From: Corynebacterium sp. CNJ-954
Lineage (GTDB): Bacteria; Actinomycetota; Actinomycetes; Mycobacteriales; Mycobacteriaceae
Length of the DNA: 64,000 nucleotides
Assembly: GCF_001942345.1 (NCBI RefSeq)
Contig: NZ_MKKI01000043.1
Location: forward strand, 1-64,000
Reading direction: 5' to 3'
A model generated the notes under the pieces. The model did not search any database. It worked only from the letters and a program-made list of their open reading frames with translations, and was not told where the DNA came from. Positions 28,985 to 37,677 of the stretch are shown here, piece by piece. Positions within the stretch are counted from its first letter, which is position 1, and each line of letters begins with the position of its first letter. Made by a program: the position numbers and the translations under genes.

Positions 28985-29935
28985 ATGGGACTCAAGGAAG
29001 TCGTCGTGGCGGACATCGTCCACGAGACACCGACCATCATCTCCATCTACCTGAGCATGCCAGACGGCACCCCGATAGGGCACTACACCCCGGGAGCACA
29101 CATCGATGTCGAGGGGCCGACCGCCATCACGAGACAGTACTCGCTGTGCGGTCGTCCGGACGGAGATGACGCTTACGTAGTCGCGGTGAAACGCGAGGAC
29201 GACTCCCGGGGCGGATCAGCCGCCCTGCACACCCTGAAGGTCGGCGACCGACTCAAGATATCTGAACCCCGGAACCTCATCGGTATGGCTGAGGAGGCGA
29301 CCCACCACATTCTCATCGCCGGAGGAATCGGTATCACCCCCATGCACAGCCTGGCGCGGTACATGGATGTCCGTGACATCAGCTTCGAACTCCACTACTT
29401 CGCATCCTCGGAGGAAGATGCGGCGTTTCTCCCGATCCTCCAGGAGAAATGCCCTGAGAAGCTTCACGCCCACCTGGGAATCAGCAGGGACGATCAGACC
29501 GAAATCCTGGAACGGCTGCGCGATGAGGCGCCTGCCGGGAGCCACGTCTATCTGTGCGGTCCCCAGGGATTCATGGACAAGGTCACCGGTATCGTCTCCG
29601 AGAAGTTCCGCGACAACGAGATTCACTTCGAGAACTTCCATGCCGGCGAGCAGGTGGATGCGTCAGAGAACACGGCATTCGTCGTGGAACTCGAGGGCGA
29701 GGAATTCGATATCCCCACGGACCGGAGCATCGTGGACGTACTCAATGAGGGTGGCGCAGAAATCGACACGTCCTGCAGGGAGGGGATCTGCGGCACCTGC
29801 ATCATGGAAGTGCTCGAAGGGATCCCTGATCACCGGGACAACGTCCTGACGGCCGCGGAACGGGAGGCTAATGAGACCATGGCGGTGTGTATATCCCGGT
29901 CGAAGTCGCCGAAGCTTGTCCTCGACTACTTCTGA
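28985..29935 (+). CDS. iacF: Ferredoxin-NAD(P)H reductase of the Rieske dioxygenase
   Basis: A 316-residue phthalate-dioxygenase-reductase-type protein that passes electrons from NAD(P)H to the IacCD oxygenase. Order of domains: flavin-binding barrel (RQYSLCG near residue 45), nucleotide domain (ILIAGGIGITPMHSLA near 104 and VYLCGPQGFMD near 188), and a C-terminal plant-type [2Fe-2S] ferredoxin with CREGICGTC and a distal Cys (residues about 260-310). ATG 28985 is preceded by AGGGAAGAA. Last gene of iacABCDEF; a strong hairpin follows at 29964-29994. Confidence 0.9.
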   Translation: MGLKEVVVADIVHETPTIISIYLSMPDGTPIGHYTPGAHIDVEGPTAITRQYSLCGRPDGDDAYVVAVKREDDSRGGSAALHTLKVGDRLKISEPRNLIGMAEEATHHILIAGGIGITPMHSLARYMDVRDISFELHYFASSEEDAAFLPILQEKCPEKLHAHLGISRDDQTEILERLRDEAPAGSHVYLCGPQGFMDKVTGIVSEKFRDNEIHFENFHAGEQVDASENTAFVVELEGEEFDIPTDRSIVDVLNEGGAEIDTSCREGICGTCIMEVLEGIPDHRDNVLTAAEREANETMAVCISRSKSPKLVLDYF

Positions 29936-29963
29936 TGCCATCGCACTCGCCTGGTGGTACGAA

Positions 29964-29994
29964 GACAGCCCCGTGGTTCCACCGCGGGGCTGTC
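29964..29994. terminator. Hairpin between convergent iacF and response regulator
   Basis: Ten-base arms GACAGCCCCG and CGGGGCTGTC flank an 11-base loop, 28 bases after the iacF stop and 18 bases beyond the end of the convergent regulator gene. There is no long T run, but the position fits a bidirectional terminator. Confidence 0.75.
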
Positions 29995-30012
29995 GCGCAT
30001 GTGGTGAAAGGG

Positions 30013-30636
30013 TCAGAGCGGAGTGTCGTAACGCAGAATGTCCCGGACGAAGGTGCCGATGCTGTCGGCACCGGTCTTCGTCTTGATACGGGTCCGGTGA
30101 ACATCAACCGTTTTGACGCTCATGCCGAGGCGTCTGCCGATCGACTTGCTCGGTAGCCCTTCCACCACCATAGCGAGAACCTCACGTTCCCGTGGAGTGA
30201 GCATCTCGACCTTTCTGGAGACATCTGCCTTACTCCTGTAGCGGTCGAAATTCCTCTGTGCATTCTCCACTCCCAGTTGCACGGCATCGAGGAGTTTCTG
30301 CGGATCATAAGGCTTCTCCAGGAAATCCTGGGCTCCGGCTTTGATGGTGTCGACCGACATACGGATATCGCCGTGCGCGGACACAAAAATGATCGATACA
30401 TAGGGAGCGATATCGGCGAGCTTCTCCTGGAGACGGGGACCGCTCATTTCCGGCATCCGGACATCGAGGACGATACACGCTGGGCGGGTCCTGTCGAACC
30501 GTCCAAGGAACTCCGCGGCACTATGGCACACGACACTGTCTATGCACGCGCTGTCCAACAGCCAGGCAACAGAGTCGCACAGACCTGGATCATCGTCGAC
30601 GATGTAGACGACCGGCGCAGTCTCCATCAGTCCCAC
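30013..30636 (-). CDS. Response regulator, FixJ/StyR type (NarL-LuxR HTH)
   Basis: A 207-residue response regulator. The receiver domain has the acidic pocket DDD (14-16), phospho-acceptor Asp58 in IVLDVRMPEM and Lys in FLEKPYDP. The C-terminal LuxR-type helix-turn-helix begins LTPREREVLAMVVEG and has KSIGRRLGMSVKTVDVHR. This architecture matches FixJ, StyR and TodT. The start may be ATG 30636 or the internal ATG 30627, which overlaps the stop of the 98-aa gene as TGATG. Its likely kinase is the PAS protein at 23.0-24.6 kb. Probable target: the iac and cat promoters. Confidence 0.88.
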   Translation of the reverse strand: MGLMETAPVVYIVDDDPGLCDSVAWLLDSACIDSVVCHSAAEFLGRFDRTRPACIVLDVRMPEMSGPRLQEKLADIAPYVSIIFVSAHGDIRMSVDTIKAGAQDFLEKPYDPQKLLDAVQLGVENAQRNFDRYRSKADVSRKVEMLTPREREVLAMVVEGLPSKSIGRRLGMSVKTVDVHRTRIKTKTGADSIGTFVRDILRYDTPL

Positions 30637-30923
30637 GCGGCCTCTGCGGTCCAGTAATGCATGCCGAAGTCACTGACGTGGTGTTCCCAGGGCGTGGTGC
30701 GGACGAGATCAGGCTCCTCCTGCCGGACGGACTCGTCCGCAGCTTCCGGCCCGTCTGCCTCCACCGTCCAGTGAACCCAGTTGACCTCACGGCCGAGTTC
30801 ATCGTGGACGAACAGGTCGACATGGTGCCAGCCGTAGATGAACTTGTCTCCGTAACAGGTGAGGAACATCCGGTGGTGGTTGATCGGGCGTGGGCGGATC
30901 AAAGTATCTGACGCGGTTACCAT
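30627..30923 (-). CDS. Unrecognised 98-residue protein between iacH and the response regulator
   Basis: Not recognised. A soluble, acidic, tryptophan- and histidine-rich protein (HHRMFLTCYGDKFIYGWHH, WVHWTVEADG, WEHHVSDFGMHYWTAE). Coding is supported by AAGGAG before ATG 30923, an overlap with the iacH stop (ATGGTAA) and an overlap with the response regulator start (TGATG), so all three genes are translationally coupled. The density of His and Trp suggests ligand or metal binding. It could be an accessory protein of the amidase or a small sensor component, but there is no direct evidence for either. Confidence 0.65.
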   Translation of the reverse strand: MVTASDTLIRPRPINHHRMFLTCYGDKFIYGWHHVDLFVHDELGREVNWVHWTVEADGPEAADESVRQEEPDLVRTTPWEHHVSDFGMHYWTAEAAWD

Positions 30924-32245
30924 TTCATCTCCTTGAGAGTGGGGGTTCCGTCGGCCGAGCCGAACGAGGGAAGGTCCCGAAGTAGCGGCTCCAGAGACTC
31001 CCCGAGTCTCAGAAGCAGTGCCTCGCTCCCCTTGGGGCCGATGACCTGAATACCGAGGGGCATTCCGGTGGTGGTGCGTGCACCGGGCACCGTGAGCACC
31101 GGGAGGCCGAGCAGCTGCCAGGGCCGGCTGAGCTCCGGTGAGCCAGTCCCGGTGGTCATCAACGGTGCCGGTCCTTTCGCTGCTGGCCCGATAATCAGAC
31201 CCGTGGTCCCGAGACAACGAGTTAGCGCCGTCAGCGACACATCCCGACGGAACAGGGCGTCACTGACATCCTGTTCCTCGACCATGTCACCGTCGTCGAA
31301 CAGTTGCCGGAGCTGGGAACTCACCTCGTCCCTCCCCGGGCCGAGCCGCCGGCCCAATCCAGCGGCGGCCTCATAGGCCATAACCGTTCGATGGTCGTCG
31401 ACCAGTGTTCGAATATGGTCGTCCCAGTCCAGCGGAGACGAGTCGACACCGAGTTCGTCGAGTAGCCGGGGCAGCACCCGAAGAAGCTGCATCATGGTGC
31501 TGTCGAGGTTCAGCATCCCGGACCCTTCCCAGAGGAAAGCGGAGGTGGCGGAGAGCACGTCGCCGTGATCCACTGCATCATCCGCTGAACTGTCGAAGAA
31601 CGCTCTGTGGACGAAGGCGAGATCTTCGACGGAACGGGCGAGGAATCCTAGAGAATCCAATGTGTCGCTCAACCCGGTGACGCCGGCAAGGGACGTCGCC
31701 CCGTGGGTAAGGACCATGCCTGCAACTCCGCAGAAAGAGGCTGGGCGGGTCAGGGACCCTGCTGTCTGCGTTCCGAGGGCAAACGGGATCGTACCGGCTC
31801 CGACAGCGGCAGCGGACCCACTCGACGATCCGCCGGGAGTCGCCTGATCATTGAATGGATTGGTCGTTGGGCCCGGTGAAAAGTAGCCGTACTCGGTGGT
31901 CACGGTCTTGCCTTGGACGACCGCTCCCAGTTCTCTCAGGCGTGCGACACACGCAGCGTCCCGGTCCTTCGGTGCCGCGTCAGACGTCGGCGAGCCACAC
32001 CGCGTGGGGTGCCCCCGCACGTCAATGATGTCTTTGACGCCTATTGACAGTCCCGCCAACGGCCCGTCTACGGGAACGGCGTCCCGCTCGTCGAGGTCTG
32101 TGAGTTCAACCCACGCTTTCAGGCGGGGCTCATACCTCGTGATCTCTCGGCGGTGCTGAACTGCACTGTCGTGGGCGGAAACACTCCCGTCGTGGATGTC
32201 TCCCACACGGTGCTCCACCGACTGCGTCCGGTGTGCGAGCGTCAT
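30917..32245 (-). CDS. iacH: Amidase-signature hydrolase (IacH-like)
   Basis: A 442-residue amidase-signature enzyme with the Ser-cisSer-Lys triad visible: Lys in IGVKDIIDV, cis-Ser region PGGSSSGSAAAVGAG and nucleophile Ser in GTQTAGSLTRPA. It hydrolyses an amide bond. In iac clusters IacH is an amidase-family enzyme needed for late steps toward catechol. Start ATG 32245 is preceded by AAGGAAAT. It is the first gene of a minus-strand operon with the 98-aa protein and the response regulator, and is divergent from the iacG-like gene over a 360-base region. Confidence 0.82.
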   Translation of the reverse strand: MTLAHRTQSVEHRVGDIHDGSVSAHDSAVQHRREITRYEPRLKAWVELTDLDERDAVPVDGPLAGLSIGVKDIIDVRGHPTRCGSPTSDAAPKDRDAACVARLRELGAVVQGKTVTTEYGYFSPGPTTNPFNDQATPGGSSSGSAAAVGAGTIPFALGTQTAGSLTRPASFCGVAGMVLTHGATSLAGVTGLSDTLDSLGFLARSVEDLAFVHRAFFDSSADDAVDHGDVLSATSAFLWEGSGMLNLDSTMMQLLRVLPRLLDELGVDSSPLDWDDHIRTLVDDHRTVMAYEAAAGLGRRLGPGRDEVSSQLRQLFDDGDMVEEQDVSDALFRRDVSLTALTRCLGTTGLIIGPAAKGPAPLMTTGTGSPELSRPWQLLGLPVLTVPGARTTTGMPLGIQVIGPKGSEALLLRLGESLEPLLRDLPSFGSADGTPTLKEMKW

Positions 32246-32304
32246 GCTGATTTCCTTCCTTCGAAGACCTGCCTCCGTGACCGCGCCACCCGTCGGGAAC
32301 GTCA

Positions 32305-32320
32305 TGTGACGGCAATCACT
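32305..32320. promoter_or_regulatory. GlxR/Crp-like site upstream of iacH
   Basis: TGTGACGGCAATCACT matches TGTGA-N6-TCACA except for the last base. It lies 60 bases upstream of the iacH start, a usual distance for catabolite control. Confidence 0.5.
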
Positions 32321-32487
32321 CACGGATCTTGTGGAATCCAAGATTATTACACGTCGCCACGGTCTGCCTACTTTTGGCAGGTAAAGGTAACCCGCACAAA
32401 CCAACAAAGGCTACCCTTTCCTTATGTATATGACGATCCGCGGTCGTCGACACCCTCATTACGCCTGGCGCATCCCTCCTCACTATC

Positions 32488-32500
32488 TAAAGGTTTCCCC
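32488..32500 (+). promoter_or_regulatory. Shared 13-base motif upstream of iacG
   Basis: TAAAGGTTTCCCC is identical to the copy at 20877-20889 before catA. It ends 105 bases before the iacG-like start. Candidate response-regulator site. Confidence 0.4.
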
Positions 32501-32605
32501 TGTAGTGCCGTAGGCACCCCTGCCCTAGTTTTGGGTCGTAACCGGACAACAACTCTCCCGGGACTCGCTCATAAAACCGGGTACCGAGGAAAAGGAGTAA
32601 CCGAC

Positions 32606-33784
32606 ATGGGCGATCACCCCGTCTCCACGCAATTCGACCCCCGCACTTTCAGGAACGCCATGGGTCACTACCCCACAGGCGTCGCTGTTGTCACCGGGCG
32701 AGCTCAAGACGGAGAACTTCTCGCCATGGTGGTCGGGACATTCTCATCGGTATCCCTAGACCCGCCACTCGTCTCATTCATGCCGATGAAAGCATCGAAG
32801 ACGTTCAAGAAGATGCAGGAATGCCGCTCATTGTGCATCAACATATTCGGAGGGGAGCAGGAGTCAGAAATGTTGTCCATCGCCCAGCGATGGCAGAACA
32901 AACTCGATGGCATCGACTGGTACCCTTCACCGGCCGGGGATCCCATTCTGAAGAAGTCCATCGCCTGGATTGACACGACGATCTCCGAGACCATCGAGGC
33001 CGGAGATCACTGGATCGTCCTGTGCCGCGTGCATGACCTGGAAGTCACCAATCCAGTAGCGCCACTACTTTTTTTCCAGGGAGGATACGGAAGTTTCGTC
33101 GGATCCACGATGATGGGGCGCCTCCGTCATGACTCGCTTCCCGCTATTCACGCTGCGCACGGCGCGGACAGTGACCTCGAGAAACTCGCCGAATCGATCG
33201 GTTGTGAAGTCATCGTGTACGCCGCGTTAAGCGAGGATGAGTTCGCTACGGTCTATTCGGCACTGGGTCCCGGGGTGTCACCGGAGCACCGGTTCGCGAG
33301 CCGGGTACCGATCGTGCCGCCAATCGGCGACACCTACCTTTTCGACAAACCCCAGGAGGTCCGCGACAGGTGGCTCGCCAAGCTCGGCGATCCGCCTGAC
33401 GAGGTACGCAGGAATCACTGTCGCCGCCTCGAGATGCTGAACGACAACGGGTACGTCATCTCCCATCTGCCAGAGGAAGGCAGTGCCGCATACGAGCAGA
33501 TGATCGAGGCAACGAAAGAGTACCTGAAAGGCCCCCTGACTCCCTTCGCGGAGAGAACCATCCGCGAACTGATCGGGAGCACCACCGTGGACTACACCCA
33601 TAGAGAGATCACCGCCGGGAAAAGCTACAACATCGGATCCATCGTCTTTCCCGTTCGTGATCCGGGCGGTGAACACACGATGACCCTTCGCCTGGCACAG
33701 CTTCCCCAGGGCGTCGACGGAGCGACCGTCACCGACTGGATAGCCCTGGCACAGGCGGTTGTCCATCGCATCGAGAACGACTGA
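32606..33784 (+). CDS. iacG: Flavin reductase with long C-terminal extension (IacG-like)
   Basis: A 392-residue protein, about twice the length of a usual flavin reductase. Residues 1-165 are the flavin-reductase split-barrel (FRNAMGHYPTGVAVVTG, DPPLVSFMPMKASKTF, FFQGGYGSF) that supplies reduced flavin to IacA. The rest is unassigned. It contains CEVIVYAALSEDEFATVYS and ends with SYNIGSIVFPVRD, which recalls IclR-type effector-binding domains without the DNA-binding part, but this is a weak resemblance. AAAGGAG precedes ATG 32606. It begins a plus-strand unit with iacI, 51 bases before it. Possibly a reductase regulated by an aromatic ligand. Confidence 0.8.
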   Translation: MGDHPVSTQFDPRTFRNAMGHYPTGVAVVTGRAQDGELLAMVVGTFSSVSLDPPLVSFMPMKASKTFKKMQECRSLCINIFGGEQESEMLSIAQRWQNKLDGIDWYPSPAGDPILKKSIAWIDTTISETIEAGDHWIVLCRVHDLEVTNPVAPLLFFQGGYGSFVGSTMMGRLRHDSLPAIHAAHGADSDLEKLAESIGCEVIVYAALSEDEFATVYSALGPGVSPEHRFASRVPIVPPIGDTYLFDKPQEVRDRWLAKLGDPPDEVRRNHCRRLEMLNDNGYVISHLPEEGSAAYEQMIEATKEYLKGPLTPFAERTIRELIGSTTVDYTHREITAGKSYNIGSIVFPVRDPGGEHTMTLRLAQLPQGVDGATVTDWIALAQAVVHRIEND

Positions 33785-33835
33785 ACACCAGGCTTTTCAC
33801 AAGACCCCCACGAATAACTCACCCAAGGAGTCCCC

Positions 33836-34396
33836 ATGCAGCAAGACACCAATTCCATCATCGAAAAACTCGCCGCCCGGATTGACCTCCTGGAGGCCGA
33901 AGCCGACATCCGCCGCGTACAGGCACGCTACATGATGCTGTGCGACACCCCGTGTCCCGTGTACCCCGCCGTGAGCGACCAGGAACGTATCGAGCTCGTC
34001 CTCGATCTCTACACCGACGATGCCGTCTGGGAAGGGGTCGGCGAATACTACACAGGCCAGTTCGGGCGAGCGGAGGGGAAGGATGCGATCAGGGCGCATT
34101 TCAACCGGTTCTGGCCGGAAAACCAGGACCCCAAGCTCATACTCAACGCGCACTATCTGACCTCGGAGCAGATATTCGTCGACGGCGACGAAGCCGAAGG
34201 TGCCTGGATACACATGCAACCGTGGCTGTTCTCTGACGGTCATGCCCTCCTTCGCTCCAGTCGGCTCAACAATGCCTTCCGCAAAGAGGATGGGAAGTGG
34301 AAAGTAACGCGGACACGAACGGAGAATGTCTTCATCTCGGACCTTCCCGATAATTTCGCCGAGAGCTACCCCTCACAATCCGTCCTCTTCAAATAG
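33836..34396 (+). CDS. iacI: SnoaL/NTF2-like protein (IacI-like)
   Basis: A 186-residue NTF2-fold protein of the SnoaL type. The N-terminal helix LLEAEADIRRVQARYMML, the strand DDAVWEGVGEYYTGQFG and the C-terminal KWKVTRTRTENVFISD are typical. iac clusters contain such a protein, IacI, needed for full conversion of indole-3-acetate to catechol, perhaps as a cyclase/isomerase-like enzyme. It follows the iacG-like gene by 51 bases with AAGGAG upstream. The assignment is by fold and context. Confidence 0.8.
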   Translation: MQQDTNSIIEKLAARIDLLEAEADIRRVQARYMMLCDTPCPVYPAVSDQERIELVLDLYTDDAVWEGVGEYYTGQFGRAEGKDAIRAHFNRFWPENQDPKLILNAHYLTSEQIFVDGDEAEGAWIHMQPWLFSDGHALLRSSRLNNAFRKEDGKWKVTRTRTENVFISDLPDNFAESYPSQSVLFK

Positions 34397-34537
34397 ACAC
34401 ACACTACCTCTACCTAGCGGACTGAAACAGTTCATTCCGTCTTTTCCTCTAAGGAAAAACCCTATATCTCGGTGCGACCACAGGAACGTAGCATAAGCCG
34501 CACCACAGACACCGATGACACCACTGCAGGAGGCAGG

Positions 34538-35617
34538 ATGCTCGGCATACTCAGAAAACGACTGTCAGCGATTCTTCTCGTTCCTTTTCTCGTCGCCGGC
34601 TGTTCATCCGCTGCCGACGATAACAACGGTGACGTGACGATCACCCTCGCCAGCGGATTCGCGAAGAACCATTCGAACAATGAAGGCGTCTTCATGTTCA
34701 TTGACCGGTTGAAAGAAACCGCCCCCTGGATCACCGTGGATTTTAAAGGCGGACCTGAGGTCATGGCTCCGAACCTGCTCATCGAAGGGGTTTCCGCCGG
34801 TGTCTTCGACATGGGGATCATGCCCGGCGACTACTACGTCGATCAGGTCCCCGCTATGGAACTCGCCCGTTTCACTCCTTTCACTCCGATGGAGGAGCGG
34901 GACAACGGAGTCGTGGATATCTACGACGAGATCCATCGAGAACAGCTCGGCGTCACATATCTCGGACGCGCAGTCGCAGGAATGCCCCAGGTAATCCTGA
35001 GTAGAGACAATATCGACGGACTCGATCTTCACGGAGCCTCGTACCGCACGTCCTCGGCTACCTCTGGCATGGTCAGTCGCATGCACGGTGTTCCCGTAGA
35101 CCTGCCGGGCGGAGAGGTCTACACCGCGTTGGAACGCAACGTCGTCTCGGGAGCCACATGGGCATCGGTAGGCCCCTCGAGCCTCGGACTGGAAGGGGTG
35201 GTCAATCATGACCTCGCACCCCGGTTCTACGAGTCAGTGGCAAACCTCCTGATGAATGAAGGCGCATGGGACCGCCTCGATGCCCGTACCCAGGCCGCGT
35301 TGACTGACACGCTTGCAGAGACCGAACCTGACATCTTCGCCCACTACCTCGACCGGACTGTGGAAGAAACCCAACAATGGCATGACGCCGGTGTCCAGGA
35401 GACACGACTCAACGAGGAGGACTCCGAAGCCCTGCTCAAACTCGCTTACATCGACGGCTGGGAGGACCTCGACTGGGACCGTATCCTCGCCACGTCTCCG
35501 GCGGCCGCAGATCTTCGGGACGCCTACGACGTTCCTCTCGAGGGCCGAGGCTACGACCGGGTCCCCGGTGGCGCGTTCATCTCCGACACTGAGGAACTTC
35601 AGGAGGACATGCAATGA
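34538..35617 (+). CDS. dctP: TRAP transporter solute-binding lipoprotein (DctP family)
   Basis: A 359-residue exported lipoprotein: basic N-terminus LRKRLS, hydrophobic core and lipobox LVAGC. The mature part fits the DctP fold (VTITLASGFAKNH at the start, GVFDMGIMPGDYYVDQVPAME, and the central AVAGMPQVILSR). It captures an organic anion for the DctQM membrane subunits that follow. ATG 34538 is chosen because AGGAGG lies upstream and a signal peptide follows at once; an earlier ATG at 34472 would add an unrelated segment. The stop overlaps dctQ (ATGA). Location next to the iac genes suggests uptake of indole-3-acetate or a similar aromatic acid. Confidence 0.85.
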   Translation: MLGILRKRLSAILLVPFLVAGCSSAADDNNGDVTITLASGFAKNHSNNEGVFMFIDRLKETAPWITVDFKGGPEVMAPNLLIEGVSAGVFDMGIMPGDYYVDQVPAMELARFTPFTPMEERDNGVVDIYDEIHREQLGVTYLGRAVAGMPQVILSRDNIDGLDLHGASYRTSSATSGMVSRMHGVPVDLPGGEVYTALERNVVSGATWASVGPSSLGLEGVVNHDLAPRFYESVANLLMNEGAWDRLDARTQAALTDTLAETEPDIFAHYLDRTVEETQQWHDAGVQETRLNEEDSEALLKLAYIDGWEDLDWDRILATSPAAADLRDAYDVPLEGRGYDRVPGGAFISDTEELQEDMQ

Positions 35618-36243
35618 GCTCCGACACTCCCCGCCCCAACGCCCGGAACGTCCCGGCCGACAGTGCTGAGGAAGCACTTGAGGCCCTTCCCGACACCGTC
35701 AACGACACCACTGATATCTCGGCGCGTATCTGGTTGCCGGAGCGGCTCCTCGAGTATCTCGGCGCCATCGTGATTCTGGTCCTGACCGTGTTCATCGCCG
35801 TCACCGTTGTGATGCGCTTCACAGGCCACGGGGTCCTCGGTGCAGTCGAGCTCTCTGCGTTGGCGATGGTGCTGATTACGGTCCTCGTCATCCCGGCCGC
35901 CACCGCCGCCGACGATAACTTCAAGGTCGAGATCCTCGACATGTTCAATCGCCCGGCTCTGGTTGTCGTCGGCCAACTCATCGGCGCGGTCGTACAACTC
36001 ATCGTGGCGCTGTTCCTCACCTTCAGCGCGCTGGAACTCCTCGTCAATGACTGGACGACGAAAACGACCATGGCAGGAGAGCTGGCGATCCATCGCTACT
36101 GGCTGTCCCTGGCGGTGTTCGTGGGGTTCGCGGTGATGCTCCACGCCACGGTCTTCTACCTCATCCGGTCGATCAGAACGGCGCGGGTGTCGTCCCGACG
36201 ACCGACGTCATCATCAGCCGCGCAGCAGCGAGAGGAAGCCTAG
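35614..36243 (+). CDS. dctQ: TRAP transporter small permease (DctQ)
   Basis: A 209-residue protein with four hydrophobic helices between about residues 45 and 190 and a polar N-terminus, the layout of TRAP small membrane subunits. The segment FKVEILDMFNRPA is the cytosolic loop usual between helices 2 and 3. ATG 35614 overlaps the dctP stop as ATGA, and dctM starts three bases after its stop, so the three are one operon. Confidence 0.88.
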   Translation: MSSDTPRPNARNVPADSAEEALEALPDTVNDTTDISARIWLPERLLEYLGAIVILVLTVFIAVTVVMRFTGHGVLGAVELSALAMVLITVLVIPAATAADDNFKVEILDMFNRPALVVVGQLIGAVVQLIVALFLTFSALELLVNDWTTKTTMAGELAIHRYWLSLAVFVGFAVMLHATVFYLIRSIRTARVSSRRPTSSSAAQQREEA

Positions 36244-36246
36244 ATC

Positions 36247-37578
36247 ATGGAATGGTACATCTTTCTTCCCGTCTACATCCTCGCCCTGATCCTCGTTCTG
36301 TTCCTGCGTATTCCCGTGGCCTTCGGCATCTTCGCCGTGGGGATCATCTCATCCCTCCTGATCTTCGGCGACATCGAAGTCACCTCGCGTCTCCTCAGCC
36401 TGAGTGTGATCAGCTCAGTCAACAGTTTCACGTTCACGGCGATCCCTCTGTTCATTCTCATGGGTGATGTGCTGTTCCGCGCAAGGATCGCGCAGGATGC
36501 CATCGTTGAGATCGCCAAACTTCTCCGACGGGTCCCCGGGCGCCTTCCCATGGTGGCAGTCGCCGGCGGTAGCGCTTTCGGTATTCTCTCCGGTTCCTCC
36601 CTGGCGAACACAGCGCTCCTCAGCCGTACGCTGCTTCCGCAGATGAAGTCGGCAGGATACGAGACCCGGCTCTCCGCGGGGTCGATTCTCGCCGCAGGTG
36701 GTCTGGCGATGGTGTTTCCACCGAGTGCGCTTGCCATCCTCTGGGGTGGTGTCGCCAATGTCTCGATCGGCCCGCTCCTCATCGCAGGAATCGTCCCCGG
36801 CATCCTCATGGCACTCGGGTACGTGACCATCGTCCTGTGGAAGAGCAGGAAAGCCGCAGTCGGTGACTCGTCCCCGGACGCCGCACAGAATCTGCCCCCG
36901 CGTCGTACCGGCGCCGAAATCCTCCGAGGTTTCCTCAGCAATCTCCTGTTACCCGGAATCATTGCGGTCACCGTGCTCGTAGTGATCTTCACAGGTATCG
37001 CAACTCCCACGGAAGCCGCTGCTTTCGGAGCCCTCGCCTCGATCATCCTCGCCTTCGCCACCGGCCGGTTCTCCGTCAAGGAACTCCTGGGGGCTGGCGT
37101 CGGAAGCATCCGTATCACGGGAACAATCTTCATCCTCGTCATGGCATCCACCCTGTATGCCCAGATCATGGCCTACATGGGCGCCACTGCTGGCCTCGTT
37201 GCGTGGGTCTCGAGCAGCATCGCCAACGGTGCCTTGATGATCTTCTTGATTGTCGCTCTGCTGGTAATTCTCTCGTGTTTCATCGACCAGGCGTCGATCA
37301 TGCTGATCACCGCGCCACTGCTCATGCCGATCGTGTCACAGTTCGGTTGGGATCCCGTATGGTTCTCGATCATCGTTCTTGTCACCCTGCAAATCGGCAA
37401 TATCTCGCCGCCGTTCGGAATGGGACTCTTCGTCATGAAGTCCACGGCACCCTGGTTGCCACTGTTCACGATCTACCGCGCAGCGGTCCCGTGGATCATC
37501 TCAGACCTCGTCGTCGTCCTCATTCTCTGCCTGCTGCCCTGGCTGGTGACCTTCCTTCCCCAACTCATGGCTGGCTGA
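36247..37578 (+). CDS. dctM: TRAP transporter large permease (DctM)
   Basis: A 443-residue membrane protein with about twelve hydrophobic segments, the sodium-coupled channel subunit of a TRAP transporter. Family motifs: PLFILMGDVLFRA near residue 65, GILSGSSLANTALL near 115, GLAMVFPPSALAILWGG near 155, and GNISPPFGMGLFVMK near 385. Length is normal (about 425-445). It completes the DctPQM system. A 7-base-arm inverted repeat follows directly (37578-37601). Confidence 0.92.
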   Translation: MEWYIFLPVYILALILVLFLRIPVAFGIFAVGIISSLLIFGDIEVTSRLLSLSVISSVNSFTFTAIPLFILMGDVLFRARIAQDAIVEIAKLLRRVPGRLPMVAVAGGSAFGILSGSSLANTALLSRTLLPQMKSAGYETRLSAGSILAAGGLAMVFPPSALAILWGGVANVSIGPLLIAGIVPGILMALGYVTIVLWKSRKAAVGDSSPDAAQNLPPRRTGAEILRGFLSNLLLPGIIAVTVLVVIFTGIATPTEAAAFGALASIILAFATGRFSVKELLGAGVGSIRITGTIFILVMASTLYAQIMAYMGATAGLVAWVSSSIANGALMIFLIVALLVILSCFIDQASIMLITAPLLMPIVSQFGWDPVWFSIIVLVTLQIGNISPPFGMGLFVMKSTAPWLPLFTIYRAAVPWIISDLVVVLILCLLPWLVTFLPQLMAG

Positions 37579-37601
37579 CCGGAATACCGTACTTTTCCGG
37601 T
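37578..37601. repeat. Inverted repeat after dctM
   Basis: ACCGGAA and TTCCGGT flank a ten-base loop immediately after the dctM stop. There is no T run, so it may be a weak terminator, an mRNA-stabilising hairpin or an operator for the next gene. Confidence 0.4.
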
Positions 37602-37677
37602 ACAGAGTTCGTTTTCCAGCAAAATACAGTGGGATCATCCCCCAGCTCCACCACACCACCAGACCAGGAGAACCACC

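Larger units (their letters stand above)
32246..32605. other. Divergent promoter region, iacH / iacG
   Basis: No gene is seen in these 360 bases. They hold a GlxR/Crp-like site (32305-32320), a GGTAAAGGTAACCC element (about 32379-32392) resembling the motif at 20877, and an exact copy of that motif (32488-32500) followed by an inverted-repeat-rich stretch (AGTGCCGTAGGCACCCCTG). The region must contain promoters for both directions. Confidence 0.6.
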
